A stretch of 6,537 nucleotides of DNA, from contig CAYJMF010000184.1 in the NCBI GenBank assembly GCA_964370855.1, forward strand, positions 1 through 6,537, in the 5' to 3' direction. The notes under the pieces were generated by a model. That model saw nothing but the letters and a program-made list of their open reading frames with translations, was not told the DNA's origin and did no database searches. Below, piece by piece: positions 1-3,889 of the stretch. This DNA is from JAKLKS01 sp964370855. Lineage in GTDB: Bacteria; Planctomycetota; JAJSAM01; JAKLKS01. The translations under genes were made by a program, and so were the position numbers. Position 1 is the stretch's first letter; every line of letters starts with the position of its first letter.

Positions 1-549
1 CACGCCCGCGCCGCCGGGGCACGGGGCGCGGCTGAGCGGGGCGTTGTTCCCCGCCCCCGCGGCCCCCCCCCCCCCCCCCCCCCCGGCATCCCCCCCCCCG
101 GCATCCCCATGGAGCCGCACCACGAAGTGGCCCGGGAGCCCGACCCCGTCCATGCGCCAGCCGGCCCGCCGCGCGGCCTCCATCCAGAGGAGGGAAAGGG
201 CGATGGGCAGTCCCCGCTTGCGGTCGAGGACGCACTCGAGGCAGGAGTGGCGCGGGTCGTCGTACTCCGTCCCGCCGGTGCCGACCTCCTCGGCGGAGAG
301 GGGCGACGCGGGGAGCACCTCCGCCATGGCCCGCGCCCGCGCCGCCGTCGAGGGGGTGTCCCGGGAGCGCCGGAGGATCTCCGCGGCCAGCCCCTCGAGG
401 ATCGCCTCCACCCGGTCCGGGTCGGCGCCGGGGCAGCCGGTCCGGGCGAGGAGCACCGCGGCCCGGGCGAGGCCCCGTCCCGAGGGGGCCGCTGCGACGC
501 GGCGCAGGAACCCCCGCTCCGCCTCGCTGCGGAGGGAGGCGCGGATCAC
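1..549 (-). CDS. SirB1/transglutaminase-like family protein, C-terminus cut off by window edge
   Basis: The frame starts at a GTG at 549-547 and stays open for 183 codons to the window edge, so the C-terminus is missing. Residues 96-145 carry the block typical of the SirB1 (transglutaminase-like core 2) family: YDDPRHS at 96-102, then LDRKRGLPIALSLLWMEAARR (108-128), then GVGLPGHFVVR at 135-145. His141 in the GHF motif is the family's conserved histidine. Family members are soluble cytoplasmic proteins, often with C-terminal TPRs, and their biochemical role is poorly known. The GTG overlaps the stop of the upstream HAD gene as GTGA, which suggests translational coupling; I see no separate Shine-Dalgarno. 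After residue 147 the usual acidic DPF-GG stretch is replaced by Gly/Ala/Asp low complexity encoded by the G tract, and family-like sequence (APLSRAPC, 170-177) resumes in the same frame. Family call is good; function is unknown. Confidence 0.8.
   Translation of the reverse strand, partial: MIRASLRSEAERGFLRRVAAAPSGRGLARAAVLLARTGCPGADPDRVEAILEGLAAEILRRSRDTPSTAARARAMAEVLPASPLSAEEVGTGGTEYDDPRHSCLECVLDRKRGLPIALSLLWMEAARRAGWRMDGVGLPGHFVVRLHGDAGGGDAGGGGGGGAAGAGNNAPLSRAPCPGGAGV
63..108 (-). repeat. Homopolymer G tracts (G22 and G10) inside a coding frame
   Basis: Read on the coding (minus) strand, this is G4, ATGCC, a G10 run (99-90), ATGCC, then a G22 run (84-63). It lies inside the SirB1-like frame and encodes repeated Gly with two Asp-Ala pairs. 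The frame is the same on both sides. A change in tract length by anything other than a multiple of three would shift the frame. It could be a slippage-prone (phase-variable) tract, or a sequencing or assembly error in a C/G homopolymer. Confidence 0.9.
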
Positions 550-1250
550 CGGGCCCGCCGATCGAAAAAGGCGGCCATGCGGCGGAGATCCAGGGCGCGG
601 TAGTTGGGGGCGACGAAGTCGGCGTCCCGGAGCGCGTCCCCGGACTGGGTCGTGGTCAGGGCCACGGAGCGCATCCCCGCGGCGCGGGCCGCGGCGACGC
701 CGTGGACGGAGTCCTCGAAGACGATGCACTCCCCCGCCTTGAGGGGGGGCTCGGGGGCCGGCGTCGATGCGTTGAGGCGCTCCAGGGCCTTGAGGAAGGG
801 GGCCGGGTCGGGCTTCCCCGCGGCGTAGTCCTCGACGGAGACCACGGCGCGGAACCGGTCCGCCACCTTGAGCTGGTCGAGGACCGTCGAGACCTCGTCC
901 CTCCAGGCCCCCGTGGCCACGGCCAGGAGGTAGCTCCCCGAGGCCCCGCGCACGAAGTCCGCGACCCCCGGCACCGGCGACACCCCCGCCGCGAGGCTCC
1001 TCCGGTAGGCCGCCCGCTTCGTCGCCACCAGCCCCGCGAGGGCCGCGTCGTCCACGGTCCTGTCCTTCATCCCGAGGGCCGCCCGGATCGCCTCCCCGTC
1101 GGGGAGCCCCACCACCGAGCGGTACTGCTCCGCCGTGAGGGGAGCGGCGCCGCCGGCCCCCTCCAGGAGCGCCTCGTTGAGGGCGCGGAAGTGGAGCGGC
1201 TCGTTGTCCACGAGGGTGCCGTCGCAGTCGAAGATGAGGGCCCGGATCAC
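546..1250 (-). CDS. HAD-superfamily hydrolase (beta-phosphoglucomutase/phosphatase-like, subfamily IA)
   Basis: This is a 234-residue cytoplasmic enzyme of the haloacid dehalogenase superfamily. All four HAD motifs are visible (numbered from the GTG at 1250): motif I DCDGTLVD with nucleophile Asp8 and acid/base Asp10; motif II Thr113 in ATGA; motif III Lys146 in GKPDP; motif IV FEDSVHG with Glu179 and Asp180 binding Mg2+. The helical C1 cap lies between motifs I and II (about residues 15-90). Length and motif spacing match beta-phosphoglucomutase, phosphoglycolate phosphatase and 2-deoxyglucose-6-phosphate phosphatase relatives; the substrate cannot be read from sequence. The start is chosen at GTG 1250 because MIRALIFDCDGT fits the family. 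An in-frame GTG at 1268 would add six unlikely residues (MWCHES), and neither start has a good Shine-Dalgarno. The stop overlaps the next gene's GTG, so the two are probably cotranscribed. The upstream gap holds the large inverted repeat. Confidence 0.95.
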   Translation of the reverse strand: MIRALIFDCDGTLVDNEPLHFRALNEALLEGAGGAAPLTAEQYRSVVGLPDGEAIRAALGMKDRTVDDAALAGLVATKRAAYRRSLAAGVSPVPGVADFVRGASGSYLLAVATGAWRDEVSTVLDQLKVADRFRAVVSVEDYAAGKPDPAPFLKALERLNASTPAPEPPLKAGECIVFEDSVHGVAAARAAGMRSVALTTTQSGDALRDADFVAPNYRALDLRRMAAFFDRRAR

Positions 1251-1310
1251 CGACTCATGACACCACACGGGACCCCCGGAACGGTGAATCCTTCCACCGA
1301 TTCGGGGGAC

Positions 1311-1406
1311 TACGGTACCCGACCCGATTCATCGGGGTCGGGCGATGGGCTCTCGCCCGGACGGAAGTCTCGAGGGGAACCCCGATGAATCGGGTCGGGT
1401 ATCGTA
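1311..1406. repeat. 96 bp composite inverted repeat with nested hairpin (possible terminator or mobile palindromic element)
   Basis: Arm 1311-1337 is the reverse complement of 1380-1406 in 26 of 27 positions; the single mismatch is 1315/1402, and 22 pairs (1316-1337 with 1380-1401) are perfect. Between the arms, CGGGCGA (1339-1345) pairs perfectly with TCGCCCG (1353-1359) around a 7-nt loop. Each arm also contains its own near-palindrome, CCCGAT-TC-ATCGGG in the left arm and CCCGAT-GA-ATCGGG in the right. The element begins 8 bp past the stop of the 305-residue gene and ends upstream of the HAD gene, so it could end transcription of the first operon. No T run follows on the minus strand, so it is not a classical intrinsic terminator. 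The well-preserved symmetric arms could also mean a small non-autonomous or REP-like palindromic element. Confidence 0.85.
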
Positions 1407-1414
1407 TTCCCCTC

Positions 1415-2332
1415 TTACCGGATCCGCGGCAGCACCGCCACCAGCGACGGGTCCTCGTAGTCCACCCGCCGCAGTTCCAGCCTCCGCCGCGCGAAGTCCC
1501 TCACCGTCTCCACGTCGGCCTCCGCCGGCAGCAGGTCCCCGTACCTCGTGTCGATGGAGAACATCGCCATCCCCTCGCTGGTGGAGTCGATGTCCTCGAT
1601 CCAGACCATCACCCCGGCGGCGTCCTCGATCCAGACCTCGTAGGTCTCGTCCTCCGTGAGCCCCTGCGCGAAGAGGTCGAGCCCCTGCTCGAGGGTGGCG
1701 ATGTCGCCGCGCTTCCTCTGCCTCCAGAGGCGCACCGTGCCGCGGGCCGTGGAGTCCGGGGCCACGACAGGCTCCGGCGGCCGGTGGAGGCGGGCCCGCT
1801 TCACCCGGCTGCCGGGGCTGCCGTCGGGGGAGGGGATGTCGCGCCATCGGGCGTCGCCGATGGTCCCCGCGAGGAAGGGCTCGTCCTCGAGGCCGGCGCC
1901 GGGCCGGCGGATCTCGATGAGGCCGCCCTGGAGGTCGAGAATCCGCTCCACGCCGAGGGGGAGTTCGGCGTTGGTCTCCCAGCCCGAGTCCACGTAGACC
2001 CGCCACTGCCCGGTCCCGTTGGCCGCCAGGGCGAGGGGGGCGACCTCCTCGAGTTCCGAGGTGCCGGGGGCCGCCATCCAGAGGGTCGCGCCGTCCTCCG
2101 TTTCGGACAGCCCCTTGCACCAGACCCGGAAGGACTGGACCACGGTGTGCGCGTTGGTGACGCGGAGCCAGGCCTCGACCCCCCCGACGGCCTCCGTCTC
2201 CCCGGAGGAGGTGACGACGTGGAGGGACTGGCTCAGCACGAAGCCCTCGCCGGCCCCGGCATCGGACCCCGGGAGGGAGAGGGCGACGGCGGAGGCGACG
2301 AGGGCGGCGGCCATCATGCGGCGCGGGGTCAT
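1415..2332 (-). CDS. Secreted 305-residue protein with two diverged copies of an unrecognised domain
   Basis: I do not recognise the family. The start is ATG 2332-2330, preceded by GGAGG seven bases upstream; the open frame continues further upstream, but only as a shadow of the peptidase gene. Residues 1-27 are a Sec signal peptide (MTPRR, then an Ala/Leu/Val core, probable cleavage after DAGA), so the mature protein is exported. The mature part contains two similar halves. Matching landmarks are GVEAWLRV 51-58 with GTVRLWRQ 198-205; GLSE 74-77 with GLTE 224-227; the ELPLGVE region (123-129) with LLPAEAD (267-273); LIEIRR 138-143 with RLELRR 284-289; and LEDEPFLAGTI 148-158 with YEDPSLVAVLP 292-302. 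The halves look beta-rich, joined by a basic, Pro-containing linker (about 165-195). No catalytic motif or membrane anchor is visible. It follows the M28 peptidase by 44 bp, so is probably in that operon. A structural or ligand-binding envelope role is inference. Confidence 0.87.
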   Translation of the reverse strand: MTPRRMMAAALVASAVALSLPGSDAGAGEGFVLSQSLHVVTSSGETEAVGGVEAWLRVTNAHTVVQSFRVWCKGLSETEDGATLWMAAPGTSELEEVAPLALAANGTGQWRVYVDSGWETNAELPLGVERILDLQGGLIEIRRPGAGLEDEPFLAGTIGDARWRDIPSPDGSPGSRVKRARLHRPPEPVVAPDSTARGTVRLWRQRKRGDIATLEQGLDLFAQGLTEDETYEVWIEDAAGVMVWIEDIDSTSEGMAMFSIDTRYGDLLPAEADVETVRDFARRRLELRRVDYEDPSLVAVLPRIR

Positions 2333-2339
2333 GGGCGTT

Positions 2340-2344
2340 CCTCC
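2340..2344 (-). promoter_or_regulatory. Shine-Dalgarno GGAGG of the 305-residue secreted protein
   Basis: GGAGG on the minus strand, seven bases before ATG 2332. It decides the start over the in-frame ATG at 2356-2354, which would place MPPGGTP in front of the signal peptide. Confidence 0.8.
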
Positions 2345-2375
2345 GGGCGGCATTGTCGCACGGCCCTGGCCGCCC
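2345..2375 (-). repeat. Small intergenic inverted repeat next to a ribosome binding site
   Basis: GGGCGGC (2375-2369 on the minus strand) pairs perfectly with GCCGCCC (2351-2345) across a 17-base loop. The 3' arm ends directly against the GGAGG Shine-Dalgarno of the next gene. A competing 6-bp stem (CCGTCA 2374-2379 with TGACGG 2385-2390) covers the peptidase stop codon and shares two bases, so the two cannot form together. In DNA this GC-rich, chance pairing is quite possible. Confidence 0.4.
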
Positions 2376-2376
2376 G

Positions 2377-3852
2377 TCAGAATTTGACGGTCGCGGCCTT
2401 GCGGTCCTTCCCGCGCTGGAAGCGGATGGTCACGGGGTCCCCGGGGCGCGCCACCTGCAGGAACATGGTGAAGCGCCCCACGGGGTCGTCGGCCATGAGG
2501 GGGTTGCCGTTCCAGGAGTAGATGAGGTCCCCCGCCTCGAAGAACTTCTCCGCCATGCTCCCGGCGAAGACCGTGGTGACCCGCACCGCCCCCCTCCCCT
2601 CCTCGAGGGAGAGGGACTCGATCTCCTCCGGCGTGGCGGGGTCCACGGCGATGCCGAGCTTCCCGCCGGCTCCGGTCATGTCGATCTTCCGGAAGCCGGG
2701 CCGCGCCTCCGCGTTGGCCGCCTTCCAGAGGATGCCGAGGGCGTGGCGCGCGATGAGGGCGATCTTCGGGTAGTTGAGCCCGTCCGCCGTGTCCCTCGGG
2801 GTGTGGTAGTCCTTGTGGAGCCCCCCGTGGAGGAAGAGCACGGGGACGCCGGCCTCGTAGAAGGACCACTGGTCGCTCCGCTGCAGGAGCGCCGGGGGCG
2901 GGTAGGCGCAGTCGAGCTTCGTCTCCTCGAGGACCTCACGATGCCACGTGTCGAGCTCGGGGCTCGAGGCGTTCCCGTAGACCTCCATGGCCTTCGTCCC
3001 GTTGCGCCCCACCATGTCGAGGTTGATCATGGCCACGGTGTCGGCCATGGGGAACACCGGGTTCGAGACGTAGTGCTTGGAGCCGAGGAGCCCCATCTCC
3101 TCCCCGGAGAAGAAGGCGACGAGGATGGTGCGCCGCGGGAGGACCCCGTCGGCGGCGAGCCGCCCGAGGGCCCGGGCGACGAGGAGCGCCGCCGTGGTGC
3201 CGCTGGCGTTGTCGTCGGCGCCCCAGAAGACGTCCCCCTTCTTCGGCGCCTTCTGCTTCTTCTCGTCCTTCCCGCCCCCGCCGCGCACGCCGAGGTGGTC
3301 GAAGTGGGCGCCGAGGACCACGACCTCCTTCGTCCCCGAGGGGGAGGAGACCGGCGCCGGGTCGCCTTCGCCCCCCTCCGGCTTCGGCGCGTCCCCCGGC
3401 TTCGGCGCGTCCCCCCCCTCCGTGGCGGTGCCCCCCGCCCCCTGCCCCGTCCCCCGGAGGACGCCGAGCACGTTGGGGGTCTTCTTCGCCTCCGAGCCCG
3501 GGGGAAGGCGGGTGGCGGGCACGTCGAACCACTGGAGGAACTCCCCGGGGATGGTCTTCCCCCCCTCCACGCGGTCCGGCACGAGGCCCGGGGCGTAGCC
3601 CGACTTGCGGAGCTCCGCGGCGAGCCAGGCGGCGGCGTCCTCGTTCCCCTTCTGGCCGGTGCCCCGGCCGAGGAAGCGGGGCCCCGCGAGGATGTGCCCG
3701 ACGGAGCGGGCCTCGGCGGCGGTGATCTCGCTCCTGGCCGCGGCGTCGACGGGATCGACGCCGGCGGCGGGGGCCGCGGCGAAGGGGAGCTGGAGGAGCG
3801 CGCTGGCGAGGAGCGCGGCGGCGAGAAAACGGACGGGAAGGCGGCGGGCCAC
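2377..3852 (-). CDS. Secreted M28-family zinc aminopeptidase with C-terminal PDZ domain
   Basis: A 491-residue exported metallopeptidase expected to remove N-terminal residues from peptides in the periplasm or outside the cell. Residues 1-30 form a Sec signal peptide (MARRLPVR, hydrophobic core, Ala-rich cleavage area). The M28 catalytic domain spans about 45-380. The two-zinc site is complete: His183 and catalytic Asp185 in GAHFDH; bridging Asp213 or 214 in GADDNASG; catalytic Glu251 and ligand Glu252 in SGEEMGLLGS; Asp279 in NLDMVGR; His350 in YHTPRDTAD. A PDZ domain follows at about 398-490 (GAVRVTTVFAGSMAEKFFEAGD, then a WNGNPL-type strand), probably for substrate or partner binding. Just before the first zinc ligand is a charged Gly/Pro-rich insert (about 134-172), and a Lys/Gly-rich loop sits at 189-206. 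The start is GTG 3852, with AGGA ten bases upstream. The gene lies 37 bp after the repeat protein and 44 bp before the small secreted protein, suggesting one operon. The specific peptide substrate is unknown. Confidence 0.95.
   Translation of the reverse strand: MARRLPVRFLAAALLASALLQLPFAAAPAAGVDPVDAAARSEITAAEARSVGHILAGPRFLGRGTGQKGNEDAAAWLAAELRKSGYAPGLVPDRVEGGKTIPGEFLQWFDVPATRLPPGSEAKKTPNVLGVLRGTGQGAGGTATEGGDAPKPGDAPKPEGGEGDPAPVSSPSGTKEVVVLGAHFDHLGVRGGGGKDEKKQKAPKKGDVFWGADDNASGTTAALLVARALGRLAADGVLPRRTILVAFFSGEEMGLLGSKHYVSNPVFPMADTVAMINLDMVGRNGTKAMEVYGNASSPELDTWHREVLEETKLDCAYPPPALLQRSDQWSFYEAGVPVLFLHGGLHKDYHTPRDTADGLNYPKIALIARHALGILWKAANAEARPGFRKIDMTGAGGKLGIAVDPATPEEIESLSLEEGRGAVRVTTVFAGSMAEKFFEAGDLIYSWNGNPLMADDPVGRFTMFLQVARPGDPVTIRFQRGKDRKAATVKF
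3379..3414. repeat. Two tandem 18-bp copies inside the M28 peptidase gene
   Basis: The unit cggcttcggcgcgtcccc (plus strand) occurs twice without mismatch, at 3379-3396 and 3397-3414. On the coding strand it gives the doubled peptide GDAPKP-GDAPKP (residues 147-158) in the disordered insert before the first zinc ligand. The unit is a multiple of three, so copy-number change would keep the frame. Confidence 0.9.
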
Positions 3853-3889
3853 GGGATCGGGATCCTACCCGGGAAGGAGGCCCCCGGCC

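Noticed and set aside
1311..1406. Classical rho-independent terminator
   Set aside because: The stem is strong but no run of T follows it on either strand, so termination here would need another mechanism.
1385..2521. Plus-strand open frame (378 codons) opposite the 305-residue gene
   Set aside because: Composition is Gly/Arg/Pro/Val-rich with no motif, while the minus-strand frame has a Shine-Dalgarno, a signal peptide and a repeated domain.
2333..2869. N-terminal extension of the 305-residue protein to a total of 484 residues
   Set aside because: The extra part is a shifted-frame reading of the PDZ region of the peptidase, Arg/Gly/Pro-rich, and the signal peptide plus GGAGG place the start at 2332.
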